Origin: Ruminococcus sp.
GTDB taxonomy: Bacteria > Bacillota > Clostridia > Oscillospirales > Ruminococcaceae
Direction of reading: 5' to 3'
DNA: 40,584 nucleotides
NCBI GenBank assembly: GCA_017624895.1
Contig: JAGAMB010000015.1
Span: 1-40,584 of the forward strand
In this document: positions 1-8,913 of the stretch, in pieces
How the letters are laid out: the number at the start of each line of letters is the position of its first letter
Numbering within the stretch: position 1 is the first letter of the stretch
Notes under the pieces: generated by a model
What the model was told of the DNA's origin: nothing
What the model saw: only the letters and a program-made list of their open reading frames with translations
The model's database searches: none
Position numbers and translations under genes: made by a program

Positions 1-385
1 ATCTTCATCATCATCTTCTTCCTCCTCCTACGGTACAACTGCTCAGGAGCGCGAGGAAGCTCTGGCTGAAATTAAAAGAAACAAGGTTGTCAATATTCAG
101 GCAACAGCACAGCTTCAGGTAGTTCTTGTAAAGCCTTCCGCTTTCACAGATGCAAAGCAGATCGCTGACCACCTTATTTCAAAGAAAACTGTTGTTCTCA
201 ACCTTGAAACAGCTTCTCCCGACAACAAGAGAAGAATCATCGACTTCCTCGGCGGAGTTGCTTATGCAAACGGCGGCAGCCTCAAGCCTGTTGCTAACCT
301 CACATATATCATCACTCCCTACAATGTGGGCTTCATCGGTGAGGATTTAGTTGGAGAGCTTGAAAATAACGGCGTATTCATCTGA
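1..385 (+). CDS. sepF: SepF cell-division protein, 5' end missing
   Basis: An open frame runs in from the window edge (first full codon at base 2) to a TGA at 383-385 and gives about 127 residues. It opens with a poly-serine linker, then a compact alpha/beta domain containing KVVNIQ, VLVKPSAF, VVLNLE, RIIDFLGGVAYA and YIITPYNVGF, the SepF core. SepF is a membrane-anchored partner of FtsZ that aligns FtsZ filaments at the septum in Firmicutes. The N-terminal amphipathic anchor lies outside the window. The stop overlaps the next start by one base (TGATG), so sepF and ylmH are probably translationally coupled. This order matches the ylm cluster of Gram-positive bacteria. Confidence 0.93.
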   Translation, partial: SSSSSSSSSYGTTAQEREEALAEIKRNKVVNIQATAQLQVVLVKPSAFTDAKQIADHLISKKTVVLNLETASPDNKRRIIDFLGGVAYANGGSLKPVANLTYIITPYNVGFIGEDLVGELENNGVFI

Positions 386-1149
386 TGAATAATTCGTCGG
401 ATACGCTTTTTGCTCCGCGGCTTGCAGATATGCTCCGCAGATGCGAAAGAGATTGCTGCAGCGTCTTTTCCCGTTTTCTCGATGAAAGACAATGCGCAGA
501 GGCAGAGCTGTGGTGCAGAAAAAATGCAGGTGAGCTTCATTACGGCTTCTTCGGAGGCTTTCCCGACGCGCGTCGGAGAATACTTGCCCTGTATCACGAC
601 TATTCCGCTGATTATATCAGGGAGGAGCTGCCCATAGTTTGTCTTACCTTTACCTTCCGTGAGGAGGACAAGCTCGACCATAGAAGCTTTCTCGGCTCTT
701 TTTTGGCGCTGGGGCTGAAGCGTGATACCATCGGCGATATTGTTATAAAGGACGCTTTTGCTCAGGCGGCGGTTACGGAAACAGCCGCAAGAGATATTAC
801 CGCAAGCATTTCAAGAATAGGCAGAGTTGGCGTTAAAATAACCGACAGTCTGCCCTTTGAGCTGACCTTGGAGGAAGCTCAGCAGTTCAGGGAAATCGGC
901 TGTACAGTAGCCTCCCTGCGGCTTGATTGTATTGCTGCAGCGGCAGCAGGCTTAAGCCGTGAAAAAGCAGCATCACTTATCCGCTGTGAAAAGGCGGAGG
1001 TGAATCATCTTCCCGTTACCTCTCTTTCCTATGAATTGAAAGAAGGGGACGTACTCTCGTTAAGAGGCAGCGGAAGATTCATTCTTTCGGGTATAAACGG
1101 CATATCAAAAAAAGGCCGTATACACATAATTCTGAAAAAATATATTTAG
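385..1149 (+). CDS. ylmH: YlmH-like S4-domain RNA-binding protein
   Basis: The 254-residue protein has an N-terminal region rich in Arg and Asp, a central domain with FLGSFLALGLKRDTIGDI, and a C-terminal S4 domain (about residues 175-240) with LRLDCIAAAAAGLSREKA and KEGDVLSLRGSGRF. S4 domains bind structured RNA, and YlmH family members have been linked to ribosome rescue. The start overlaps the sepF stop, and divIVA follows after about 10 bases. The order sepF-ylmH-divIVA-ileS is conserved in Firmicutes, which supports the identification. Nothing unusual is visible. Confidence 0.9.
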   Translation: MNNSSDTLFAPRLADMLRRCERDCCSVFSRFLDERQCAEAELWCRKNAGELHYGFFGGFPDARRRILALYHDYSADYIREELPIVCLTFTFREEDKLDHRSFLGSFLALGLKRDTIGDIVIKDAFAQAAVTETAARDITASISRIGRVGVKITDSLPFELTLEEAQQFREIGCTVASLRLDCIAAAAAGLSREKAASLIRCEKAEVNHLPVTSLSYELKEGDVLSLRGSGRFILSGINGISKKGRIHIILKKYI

Positions 1150-1160
1150 AGGTGAATGGT

Positions 1161-1709
1161 ATGATTACTTCAAAAGATGTAAGAAATAAAAGATTTGAAA
1201 AGGCTGCCTTCGGCTATAAGCAGGAGGAAATCGACGAATTTTTCTCCCAGCTCGAAGCTGAGCTTGACGAAATGGAACGTGAGCGTCAGGAAGCCAACAA
1301 TAAAATTCAGATTCTTGCTGATAAGGTAAGAGAGTATATGAAGGACGAGGAAGCTCTCAAGGACGCACTTCTCGGCGCACAGAAGCAGGGACATCTTGTT
1401 ATCAGCGAGGCTAACGCTAAGGCTGAGGAAATTCTTGCTGCTGCACAGGCTAAGGCTGCTGAGCTGGAGGACGAGGCTGTTCGTCAGCACGCAGAGGCTA
1501 TGGAAAGAAACAGAATTGAAATTGCAAAGGAAAAGGATAGCCTTACAGACGCTCGCCGTCAGGTTGCAGAGTTCAAAAAGAGCCTTTTTGATATGTACAA
1601 AACTCACCTTGAAATGATTTCTACAATGCCCGACGCAATTGATGAGGAATTCGAGGCTGAAACAGCTGAGGAAATCGCAGCTGCTGTTGCTGCTGAAAAC
1701 GAGGAATAA
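1161..1709 (+). CDS. divIVA: DivIVA polar and septal scaffold protein
   Basis: The start is placed at ATG 1161 because AGAGGTG (1148-1154) sits at a good distance. An in-frame GTG at 1152 lies inside that ribosome site. The 182-residue product begins with the lipid-binding DivIVA motif (ITSKDVRNKRFEK, FGYKQEEIDEFF) and continues as a long charged coiled coil to about residue 150, then an acidic Ala/Glu tail. DivIVA proteins recognise negatively curved membrane at poles and septa and recruit division or growth factors. The gene lies between ylmH and ileS, its usual place. Confidence 0.92.
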   Translation: MITSKDVRNKRFEKAAFGYKQEEIDEFFSQLEAELDEMERERQEANNKIQILADKVREYMKDEEALKDALLGAQKQGHLVISEANAKAEEILAAAQAKAAELEDEAVRQHAEAMERNRIEIAKEKDSLTDARRQVAEFKKSLFDMYKTHLEMISTMPDAIDEEFEAETAEEIAAAVAAENEE

Positions 1710-1756
1710 TTTAACCGAAAGGAGAATCATCGCACAGCACGGTGATTGGTGATACA

Positions 1757-4525
1757 ATGGCACAGGATTATAACGCAACTCTTAATTTACCTAAAACAGA
1801 TTTCCCCATGCGTGGAAATCTTCCAAAAAGAGAGCCTGAAACCCTTGAAAAGTGGGAGAATGAAAGACTCTATTACAAAATAATCGAAAAGAATGAAGGC
1901 AAGCCTGATTTCATTCTTCACGACGGCCCTCCCTACGCTAATGGTGAAATTCACCTCGGACACGCTCTCAATAAGTCCCTCAAGGATTTTATTGTGAAGT
2001 ACAAGAATATGACCGGATTCCGCGCACCTTACGTTCCCGGCTGGGATACTCACGGTCTGCCGATTGAGCTGAAGGCTATGAAGGAGATCGGTGTTGAAAA
2101 TGGCGCGATCCCCCCTGTAGAGCTGAGAAATCATTGCCGCGACTACGCTATGGCTCAGATCGAAAAGCAGATGAAGGGCTTTAAGAGAATGGGTACATTG
2201 GGCGATTACGAGTATCCTTATCTTACTCTCCGCCCCGAATACGAAGCTCGTCAGGTAGAGGTTTTCGGTGAAATGGCTAAGAAGGGCTATATGTACAAGG
2301 GCTTGAAGCCTGTTTACTGGTGTCCTGATTGTAATACTGCTCTTGCAGAGGCTGAGATCGAGTATTCAAACGATCCCTGCTACTCTATCTATGTAAAGTT
2401 CAACGTTACAGATGATAAGGGCATTTTCACAAATCTCGGACTTGACCTTTCAAAGATCTATTTCGTTATCTGGACTACAACTACATGGACAATTCCGGGC
2501 AACCTGGCTATCTGCCTTGGCCCTGATTATAACTATACCCTCGTAAATGCCAACGGTGAATACTACGTTATGGCTGAGGAGCTTGTAAAGACAACTATGG
2601 AAACTGCCGGTATCACAGAGTATACCACAGAGCATATCTTTACAGGCGCAGAGTTGGAGGGTATGAAAACAAAGCATCCCCTTTATGACCGTCCATCTCC
2701 TATTATCGTAGGCGATCACGTTACTCTTGAAAGCGGTACAGGCTGCGTTCATACAGCTCCCGGCTACGGTGTTGAGGACTTTGAGGTATGCAAGAAGTAC
2801 GATGATATCGGAATTATCGTATGCGTTGACGCTAAGGGTAAGCAGACAGCAGAAGCCGGCGAGTTTGAGGGTATGGATACAGATACCGCAAATAAGGCTA
2901 TCGCTGCAAAGCTTGTTGAGCTTAACGCTATGCTTGCTACACAGAAAATCGTTCACCAGTATCCACATTGCTGGAGATGTCATAATCCGATCATCTACCG
3001 TGCAACAGAGCAGTGGTTCTGCTCAGTAGCCGGCTTCAAGGATGAGGCTGTCAAGGCTATTGAGGAAGTACAGTGGATTCCCGAATGGGGCGAGGAGCGT
3101 ATCAAGGGTATGGTACGCGACAGAAGCGACTGGTGTATCAGCCGTCAGAGAACATGGGGTGTGCCTATCCCTGTTATCTATTGTAAGGACTGCGGAAAGC
3201 CAATTTTCACAGACGAAACAATCAAGGCTATTGCTGACCTGTTCCGTGCTGAGGGCTCAGACGCTTGGTGGATAAAGGATGCAAGCGAGTTTATTCCCGC
3301 TTCCGTTAAGTGTGACTGCGGCTGCGGTGAATTTACAAAGGAATACGACATTATGGATGTATGGTTCGACAGCGGCGTTTCACATACTGCTGTTATGGAC
3401 GATTTCGACAGCCTTAAATGGCCTGCTGACCTCTATCTTGAGGGTGCTGATCAGTACAGAGGCTGGTTCCAGTCATCACTTCTCACATCTGTTGTATATA
3501 AGGGTACTGCTCCTTATAAGGCTGTTTGTACTCACGGCTGGGTAGTTGACGGCGAGGGCAAGGTTATGCACAAGTCCCTCGGAAACGGTATTGATCCTTC
3601 TGAGGTAACTGACCAGTACGGCGCTGATATTCTCCGCCTTTGGGTTGCTTCTTCCGACTACCACAGCGATATCAGAATGTCAAAGACAATTCTGGGACAG
3701 CTTTCTGACGCTTACAAGAAAATCAGAAATACTGCAAGATATATCCTTGGAAACCTCGGAAACGGCGAGGGCTTCAAGCCTGATACAGACTGTGTTTCCT
3801 GCGATAAGCTCACAGAGCTTGACAAGTGGGCAATGATGAAGCTTGACGCTCTTATTGACACAGTTAAGGAGGGCTACGAGAAATACGATTTCCATATCGC
3901 ATTCCACGCTATCCACAACTTCTGCGTTGTTGATATGTCCAACTTCTACCTTGATATCATCAAGGACAGACTTTACTGCGAAAAGGAAAATTCCGAGATA
4001 CGCCGTGCAGCTCAGACAGTAATGTATCGCATACTCAGTGCGCTTACAAGACTTATGGCTCCTATCATCTCCTTTACAGCTGAGGAGATCTGGCAGTTTA
4101 TGCCCCACGGTTCAGAGGACGATACACAGAGCGTATTCCTCAACGATATGCCCGAAAAGTCAGACATCACATACAGCGATGAGTTCGTTGAAAAGTGGAG
4201 CTTCATTTATGCTGTTCGTGAGGCAGCTAACAAGGCGCTTGAAGAAGCACGTAATGCAAAGACTATAGGTAAATCCCTTGAGGCTAAGGTTATCATAAAG
4301 GCTGGCGCTGATTACGACCGCTATGCAGAGCTTGCACAGCAGCTCACAGAGGTACTTATCGTTTCCGATGTTGCTGTTGAAAAGGCAGAGGGCGAAACTG
4401 TATTCGCTATCGAGGCAGCAGAGGGCGGCAAGTGTGAGAGATGCTGGTGCTACTCCACAACAGTCGGCACAGACTGCAATCACCCCACACTCTGTAAGAG
4501 ATGTGCTGTTGCTATTGAATTATAA
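1757..4525 (+). CDS. ileS: Isoleucyl-tRNA synthetase
   Basis: This class I synthetase attaches isoleucine to tRNA-Ile in the cytoplasm. The N-terminus (LPKTDFPMRGNLPKREP) matches bacterial IleS when ATG 1757 is used. A GTG at 1742 is an alternative, and AAAGGAG at 1718-1724 lies rather far from either start. The signature HLGH is at residues 66-69. The KMSKS loop reads KVMHKS near residue 602, a variant of the usual motif. The CP1 editing domain lies between, with WTTTTWTIPGN. The C-terminus carries two CxxC zinc pairs (CERCWC and CKRC). Length, about 922 residues, is normal for the long bacterial type. No T-box leader fits in the 47-base gap after divIVA, so it is probably read from upstream. 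Confidence 0.98.
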   Translation: MAQDYNATLNLPKTDFPMRGNLPKREPETLEKWENERLYYKIIEKNEGKPDFILHDGPPYANGEIHLGHALNKSLKDFIVKYKNMTGFRAPYVPGWDTHGLPIELKAMKEIGVENGAIPPVELRNHCRDYAMAQIEKQMKGFKRMGTLGDYEYPYLTLRPEYEARQVEVFGEMAKKGYMYKGLKPVYWCPDCNTALAEAEIEYSNDPCYSIYVKFNVTDDKGIFTNLGLDLSKIYFVIWTTTTWTIPGNLAICLGPDYNYTLVNANGEYYVMAEELVKTTMETAGITEYTTEHIFTGAELEGMKTKHPLYDRPSPIIVGDHVTLESGTGCVHTAPGYGVEDFEVCKKYDDIGIIVCVDAKGKQTAEAGEFEGMDTDTANKAIAAKLVELNAMLATQKIVHQYPHCWRCHNPIIYRATEQWFCSVAGFKDEAVKAIEEVQWIPEWGEERIKGMVRDRSDWCISRQRTWGVPIPVIYCKDCGKPIFTDETIKAIADLFRAEGSDAWWIKDASEFIPASVKCDCGCGEFTKEYDIMDVWFDSGVSHTAVMDDFDSLKWPADLYLEGADQYRGWFQSSLLTSVVYKGTAPYKAVCTHGWVVDGEGKVMHKSLGNGIDPSEVTDQYGADILRLWVASSDYHSDIRMSKTILGQLSDAYKKIRNTARYILGNLGNGEGFKPDTDCVSCDKLTELDKWAMMKLDALIDTVKEGYEKYDFHIAFHAIHNFCVVDMSNFYLDIIKDRLYCEKENSEIRRAAQTVMYRILSALTRLMAPIISFTAEEIWQFMPHGSEDDTQSVFLNDMPEKSDITYSDEFVEKWSFIYAVREAANKALEEARNAKTIGKSLEAKVIIKAGADYDRYAELAQQLTEVLIVSDVAVEKAEGETVFAIEAAEGGKCERCWCYSTTVGTDCNHPTLCKRCAVAIEL

Positions 4526-4535
4526 TTTGCACTAT

Positions 4536-4565
4536 ATTGCCTGCTGTTTTACCGCAGCAGGCAAT
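4536..4565 (+). terminator. Hairpin between ileS and lspA
   Basis: A perfect 11-bp stem (ATTGCCTGCTG, 4536-4546, with CAGCAGGCAAT, 4555-4565) has an 8-base loop and starts 10 bases after the ileS stop. It is not followed by a T run (AATTATG follows), so it may be a processing or stabilising hairpin, or a partial terminator. Confidence 0.5.
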
Positions 4566-4596
4566 AATTATGATACTCCCCGAAAGGAGAAACTAA

Positions 4597-5115
4597 ATGA
4601 TTATTCTGCTTATTGCAGCGATCATCGTTCTTATCGGAGCTGACCAGCTTGTGAAATATTGGGCGGTGGAAAATCTTAAACCTGTGGGTAATATGGATTT
4701 TATCCGTATTGGAGATCTTGAGATACTTGACCTCACATATCTTGAAAACAACGGTGCAATTTTCGGCAGTATGGCAGGGCAGAGATGGTTTCTTGTCGGT
4801 CTGACATCCCTGCTTGTGGCAGGTGCGGCAGTATTTATGTTCTATATCGCAAAAAAATCCCGATTTTTCGCCGTTATCAGCGCGCTGTTCGTTGCAGGCG
4901 GCGTAGGAAATCTCATTGACCGCATACGCTTCGGATACGTTGTGGATATGTTTGATATACAGCTTTTTGATTTTGCTGTGTTCAATGTTGCGGATATTTG
5001 TGTTACCGTTGCCGAGGCTATGATGATATACTATATAATTTTTGTTGAGCTGAGAAAAGAAATGGCTAAAAAGAAAGCGGAAAAAGCCTCTGCGGAGGTA
5101 ACGGAAAATGAGTAA
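4597..5115 (+). CDS. lspA: Lipoprotein signal peptidase (signal peptidase II)
   Basis: This integral membrane aspartyl protease removes signal peptides from diacylglyceryl-modified prolipoproteins. The 172-residue product has four hydrophobic segments and the family motifs YLENNGAIFG, GNLIDR (Asp108) and FNVADICV (Asp133). The two Asp residues are the expected catalytic pair. A ribosome site AAAGGAG (4582-4588) precedes ATG 4597. The C-terminus is a Lys/Ala/Glu-rich cytoplasmic tail. The gene overlaps rluD by 8 bases, the common lspA-rluD pairing of Firmicutes. At least one lipoprotein substrate, the binding protein at 11141, is encoded in this window. Confidence 0.97.
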   Translation: MIILLIAAIIVLIGADQLVKYWAVENLKPVGNMDFIRIGDLEILDLTYLENNGAIFGSMAGQRWFLVGLTSLLVAGAAVFMFYIAKKSRFFAVISALFVAGGVGNLIDRIRFGYVVDMFDIQLFDFAVFNVADICVTVAEAMMIYYIIFVELRKEMAKKKAEKASAEVTENE

Positions 5116-6022
5116 GCTGCTCACTCTCCAATGCACAGCTGAGGACAGCGGAAAACGCATTGACAAATATATTTCGGACAATATTGCGGAGCTTACACGT
5201 TCAGCGGTACAGGGAATTATTACCAAAAACGGCATAACCGCAGACGGAAAAGCAGTCAGCAAGAATTATAAAATCAGGGGAGCTGAAACTATTGAGGTGG
5301 AAATTCCTGCTGCTGAACCAATGGACGCTGTTCCCGAAAATATCCCTATAGAGATCGTTTACGAGGACGATGACCTGCTTGTTGTGAACAAGCCAAAGGG
5401 TATGGTTGTTCATCCTGCCCACGGAAATTATCACGGCACTCTTGTAAATGCCCTGCTGTATCACTGCGGCGGCAGTCTTTCGGGAATTAACGGAGTAATC
5501 CGCCCCGGTATAGTCCACCGCATTGACAAGAATACCAGCGGACTTCTTATTGTGGCGAAAAATGACAAAGCTCATCTTCACCTTGCGGAGCAGATCAAGG
5601 CTCACAGTTTCACCCGTGAATACGAGGCAATCGTAAGCGGCTGTCTGAAACAGTCTGAGGGTACAGTTGACGCTCCTATCGGAAGGCATAAGACTGACCG
5701 CAAAAAAATGTGCGTTACTGCGGAAAATTCGCGGAATGCCGTTACTCATTACTCCCTTATAAGGCAGTTCGGGGGATATGCTCACATAAAATGCCGCCTT
5801 GAAACGGGGCGCACCCACCAGATACGTGTTCATATGGCATATATCGGCAATGCGGTTTTAGGTGACGACGTTTATGGAAAGCCGTACAAGGGCATAGAGG
5901 GACAATGCCTTCATGCACGAAAAATCGGATTTATTCATCCCTCAACAGAGAAATATATGGAATTTTCAAGCGATCTGCCTGATTATTTCACGGCGATATT
6001 AAATAAGCTTGAAAAACAATAG
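5108..6022 (+). CDS. rluD: RluD-type 23S rRNA pseudouridine synthase
   Basis: The 304-residue protein has an N-terminal S4 RNA-binding domain (residues 14-65) and a pseudouridine synthase domain with HRIDKNTSGLLIVAK. Asp140 in that motif is the catalytic nucleophile. GRTHQIRVHMAYIGNAVLGD is the second family motif. RluD-type enzymes isomerise uridines in 23S rRNA helix 69. Which RluA-family position is modified cannot be told from sequence, and YlyB is the Bacillus equivalent beside lspA. The start codon lies inside lspA, indicating coupled translation. Confidence 0.93.
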   Translation: MSKLLTLQCTAEDSGKRIDKYISDNIAELTRSAVQGIITKNGITADGKAVSKNYKIRGAETIEVEIPAAEPMDAVPENIPIEIVYEDDDLLVVNKPKGMVVHPAHGNYHGTLVNALLYHCGGSLSGINGVIRPGIVHRIDKNTSGLLIVAKNDKAHLHLAEQIKAHSFTREYEAIVSGCLKQSEGTVDAPIGRHKTDRKKMCVTAENSRNAVTHYSLIRQFGGYAHIKCRLETGRTHQIRVHMAYIGNAVLGDDVYGKPYKGIEGQCLHARKIGFIHPSTEKYMEFSSDLPDYFTAILNKLEKQ

Positions 6023-6033
6023 GAGGCTGCGTT

Positions 6034-6888
6034 TTGGATATCAGAAAAGTTATAATTTTAAGCGATATGGACGGAACGCTCCTTAATTCAAAAAAAGAAA
6101 TAAGTGCTGATGACAGGGCGGCTATTGAAAAATTTACTGCAATGGGCGGAAAATTTACAGTTGCTACCGGACGGACGCTCCAGTCCTTTGAGCAGTACCG
6201 CAATATGATCGACCTGCCCTCTCCTGTTATAATGTATAATGGCGGCTGTATATATGACTACAGCAGGGGAGAAATGCTTTTCAGCCGCTTCCTGCCAAAA
6301 TCTGCGCGGGAAATTGCCTCGGAGCTGCTTCGGCTTATCCCCGGTTTAGGCGGCGAGGTTCTTGCGTCTGACGGTACCTACGTTTTCAGCAATACCGACT
6401 ATCAGCAGTTTCATACGAAAATATGCGGAATAACTCCGAACTTTGCGGAGCTTTCGGATATTCCCGATAACGGCTGGTTCAAGGTGCTGTTTACGATTGC
6501 TCCTGAGGAAATACCAAATCTGGAGCTTCTTGTCAGACATCTTGGCTATGATAAGGAAGCGGATTTTGTGAAATCTTCTGAAATCTTCCTTGAAATGCTT
6601 CCGAAGGGCAGCAGTAAAGGTTCAGCCCTTGAAGAATACCGCCGACTGGAGGGTATGGAGGAGATGACGTTTGCTGCTATTGGCGATTTTGACAACGACA
6701 TTGAGATGATAAAAGCGGCGGATATGGGCGCTTGCCCTGCAAATGCCGAGCAATCGGTGAAGAATGCAGCTGATATTATCCTCGGACATACCAACGATGA
6801 GGGCGCTGTAGCTGAGCTTATAGAGTATATAATAAGCCGCAGCAATATTATCGGCGGTGAAAATTCAGCAATATCCGCACAGAATTAA
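6034..6888 (+). CDS. Cof-type HAD-superfamily phosphatase
   Basis: The 284-residue protein has the HAD motif I SDMDGTLLNSKKEIS near the N-terminus (nucleophile and acid/base Asp both present). It also has VATGRTL, the C2-type cap, a conserved Lys before GSALEEYRRLEG, and motif IV GDFDNDIEMI. Cof-type HADs dephosphorylate sugar phosphates, FMN or pyridoxal phosphate, and the substrate here cannot be assigned. The start is TTG 6034, preceded by a perfect AGGAGG at 6021-6026. The next ATG falls inside motif I, so the TTG is well supported. It follows rluD by 11 bases and is probably the last gene of the upstream operon. Confidence 0.9.
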   Translation: MDIRKVIILSDMDGTLLNSKKEISADDRAAIEKFTAMGGKFTVATGRTLQSFEQYRNMIDLPSPVIMYNGGCIYDYSRGEMLFSRFLPKSAREIASELLRLIPGLGGEVLASDGTYVFSNTDYQQFHTKICGITPNFAELSDIPDNGWFKVLFTIAPEEIPNLELLVRHLGYDKEADFVKSSEIFLEMLPKGSSKGSALEEYRRLEGMEEMTFAAIGDFDNDIEMIKAADMGACPANAEQSVKNAADIILGHTNDEGAVAELIEYIISRSNIIGGENSAISAQN

Positions 6889-6901
6889 GGCAAGTATTGC
6901 G

Positions 6902-6930
6902 TAGACATAAAGCTTTTTTAGTGGTAAAAT
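6902..6930 (+). promoter_or_regulatory. Predicted sigma-A promoter for transketolase
   Basis: TAGACA (6902-6907), a 17-nt spacer and TAAAAT (6925-6930) make a good vegetative promoter. It lies about 70 bases upstream of the transketolase start, so the transcript has a short leader holding the small inverted repeat at 6934-6967. Confidence 0.6.
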
Positions 6931-6933
6931 TAA

Positions 6934-6967
6934 AGGTGATACTGCACAGAGCCTGTGCCGTGTTGCC
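6934..6967. repeat. Short degenerate family 2 inverted-repeat element
   Basis: AGGTGATACTGCACAGAGC and TGCCGTGTTGCC are recognisable, diverged versions of the family 2 ends (AGGCAA(C/T)ACCGCA) seen at 21571-21731 and 39914-40072. Almost no interior remains. The core GCACAG-AGC-CTGTGC is a hairpin. No target duplication is visible, so this may be a relic or an independent hairpin in the transketolase leader. Confidence 0.4.
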
Positions 6968-7000
6968 CGAAATATAAGAAATTTTCAACGGAGGTTATTT

Positions 7001-7840
7001 ATGGACGTTACAATCAAAAAAAATTTGCAGAAAACAGCCTGCAAGGTAAGAATGGGCGTTATTGAGGGTACTTTCAATGCTAAATCGGGACATCCGGGCG
7101 GCTCCCTTTCTATAAGCGATACTCTCACTTATCTCTACTTCAACAAGATGAATGTTGATCCTGCCGATCCTGAGGCAGCTGACAGAGACAGACTTGTTCT
7201 TTCAAAGGGACATACTGCACCTGCGCTCTATTCCGTTCTTGCACAGAAAGGCTATTTTGCTGAGGAGGAGCTGAAATCCCTCCGTCACATCGGCGCATTG
7301 CTCCAGGGACACCCATGCATCCATATCCCCGGTGTTGATATGTCAAGCGGCTCTCTCGGTCAGGGTATCTCCGCTGCAGCAGGTATGGCTCTTGCAGGAA
7401 AGCTAAACAGCAAGTCCTATAAGGTATATACAATTTTAGGCGACGGTGAAATTGAGGAAGGTCAGGTATGGGAGGCTGCTATGTTTGCAGCTCACTACAA
7501 GCTTGACAATCTTGTAGCTATCGTTGATAACAACGGACTCCAGATCGACGGCCCTATTACAGAGGTTTGCTCTCCGGAGCCTATTACAGATAAATTCGCA
7601 GCATTCGGCTGGCACGTAATCACAATGGACGCTCACGATTTCGACAGCATTGACGCTGCATTTGCCGAGGCTGAAACAGTTACAGGAAAGCCCGTTGCAA
7701 TTATCCAGAAGTCAACAAAGGGTAAGGGCGTGTCCTTTATGGAAAATCAGGTAAGCTGGCACGGAACAGCTCCCAACAAGGAGCAGTACGATCAGGCAAT
7801 GGCAGAGCTTAACGCACAGTTAAAGGAATTGGAGGACTAA
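7001..7840 (+). CDS. Transketolase, N-terminal (thiamine-binding) subunit
   Basis: With the next gene this forms a split transketolase, which moves two-carbon ketol units between sugar phosphates in the non-oxidative pentose phosphate pathway. The 279-residue subunit contains KSGHPGGSLS, LSKGHTAPALYS and the thiamine pyrophosphate motif beginning GDGEIEEGQVWEA and ending NN (IVDNNGLQIDG). A ribosome site (GGAGG) precedes ATG 7001. Only 4 bases separate it from the partner gene. Split transketolases of about 280 and 310 residues are common in Clostridia. Anaerobes without the oxidative branch depend on this route for pentoses, including those from plant cell walls. Confidence 0.95.
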   Translation: MDVTIKKNLQKTACKVRMGVIEGTFNAKSGHPGGSLSISDTLTYLYFNKMNVDPADPEAADRDRLVLSKGHTAPALYSVLAQKGYFAEEELKSLRHIGALLQGHPCIHIPGVDMSSGSLGQGISAAAGMALAGKLNSKSYKVYTILGDGEIEEGQVWEAAMFAAHYKLDNLVAIVDNNGLQIDGPITEVCSPEPITDKFAAFGWHVITMDAHDFDSIDAAFAEAETVTGKPVAIIQKSTKGKGVSFMENQVSWHGTAPNKEQYDQAMAELNAQLKELED

Positions 7841-7844
7841 TACT

Positions 7845-8792
7845 ATGGCAGATGTAATCAAAAAGGCTACAAGAGAAAGCTATGGCGAGGCTCTCAGAGA
7901 TCTTGCTGGTGAATACAAGGATTTAGTCGTACTTGATGCTGACCTTGCAGCAGCGACAAAGACAGGCGTTTTCAAGAAAGCTTGTCCCGATCGTTTCTTT
8001 GACTGCGGTATTGCAGAAGCAAATATGATGGGTGTTGCAGCAGGTCTTGCTGCCTGCGGAAAGATTCCTTTCGCAAGCACATTTGCAATGTTTGCGGCAG
8101 GCAGAGCATATGAAATTGTAAGAAACTCAATCGGCTATCCCCACCTTAATGTAAAAATCGGCGCTACACACGCAGGTATTTCCGTAGGTGAGGACGGCGC
8201 AACTCACCAGTGCAACGAGGATATCGCTCTTATGAGAACTATCCCCGGTATGACAATCATCAATCCCAGCGATGATGTTGAGGCTAAGGCTGCTGTAAAG
8301 GCTGCTCTTGACTTCGAGGGCCCTGTATATATGCGTTTTGGCAGACTTGCAGTTCCCGTAATCAATGACGCTGAAACATACAAGTTTGAGCTTGGCAAGG
8401 GCGTTGTTCTCAAAGAGGGTAATGATGTTACAATTGTTGCAACAGGACTTCTTGTAAACGAGGCTGTTGAGGCTGCAAAGGCACTTGAAGCTGAGGGGAT
8501 TTCCGCAAGAGTTGTAAATATCCACACAATCAAGCCTCTTGATAAGGAGCTTATCTGCAAGTGTGCAAAGGAGACAGGAGTTATTGTTACAGCTGAGGAG
8601 CATAGTGTAATCGGCGGACTTGGTTCTGCTGTAGCTGAGGCAGTTACAGAGTGCTGTCCTGTACCCGTTGTAAAAATCGGCGTGAATGATGAATTTGGTC
8701 ATTCAGGCCCTGCTGTTGATCTTCTCAAAGAATTTGGACTTTGTGCTGATAATATCGTTGCTAAGGTCAAGGAAGCAGTAAAGCTTAAATAA
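7845..8792 (+). CDS. Transketolase, C-terminal subunit
   Basis: The 315-residue subunit carries the pyrimidine-binding domain of transketolase (FFDCGIAEANMMGVAAGLA with the conserved Glu, FASTFAMFAAGRAYE, HAGISVGEDGATHQ). A C-terminal domain follows (VVNIHTIKPLD, TAEEHSVIGGLGSAV, GVNDEFGHSG). It pairs with the upstream subunit to form the active sites at the dimer interface. GGAGG at the end of the upstream gene serves as its ribosome site. Its stop codon TAA (8790-8792) is immediately joined to a repeat terminus (ATACCAATCCCT) and then a terminator. Confidence 0.95.
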   Translation: MADVIKKATRESYGEALRDLAGEYKDLVVLDADLAAATKTGVFKKACPDRFFDCGIAEANMMGVAAGLAACGKIPFASTFAMFAAGRAYEIVRNSIGYPHLNVKIGATHAGISVGEDGATHQCNEDIALMRTIPGMTIINPSDDVEAKAAVKAALDFEGPVYMRFGRLAVPVINDAETYKFELGKGVVLKEGNDVTIVATGLLVNEAVEAAKALEAEGISARVVNIHTIKPLDKELICKCAKETGVIVTAEEHSVIGGLGSAVAEAVTECCPVPVVKIGVNDEFGHSGPAVDLLKEFGLCADNIVAKVKEAVKLK

Positions 8793-8810
8793 TACCAATC
8801 CCTAAAATGT
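8792..8810. repeat. Solo terminus of family 1 repeat
   Basis: ATACCAATCCCTAAAATGT is identical to the left end of the family 1 element at 13777. The interior and other end are absent; the sequence passes directly into the transketolase terminator. The first A is also the last base of the transketolase stop codon. This may be a deletion relic. Confidence 0.7.
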
Positions 8811-8838
8811 AAAAGCCCTCGGTCAACGGGGGCTTTTT
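8811..8838 (+). terminator. Rho-independent terminator after transketolase
   Basis: An 11-bp stem (AAAAGCCCTCG, 8811-8821, with CGGGGGCTTTT, 8827-8837, one G-U pair) and a 5-base loop end in a T run. It is correctly placed after the transketolase C subunit. Confidence 0.88.
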
Positions 8839-8884
8839 CGGTGATATGACAGTATTTACAGGCGGATTTTAGTTATTATGTGTA

Positions 8885-8913
8885 TTGACAAATGTGTATA
8901 CAGGTAGTACAAT
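8885..8913 (+). promoter_or_regulatory. Strong sigma-A promoter upstream of AraC gene
   Basis: TTGACA (8885-8890), a 17-nt spacer and TACAAT (8908-8913). Transcription would start near 8920 and make a leader of about 280 bases before the AraC regulator. TGTGTAT occurs twice around the -35 box, which could be a binding site. Confidence 0.75.

Noticed and set aside
1710-1756. T-box riboswitch upstream of ileS
   Set aside because: The gap after divIVA is only 47 bases and holds no T-box sequence or terminator.
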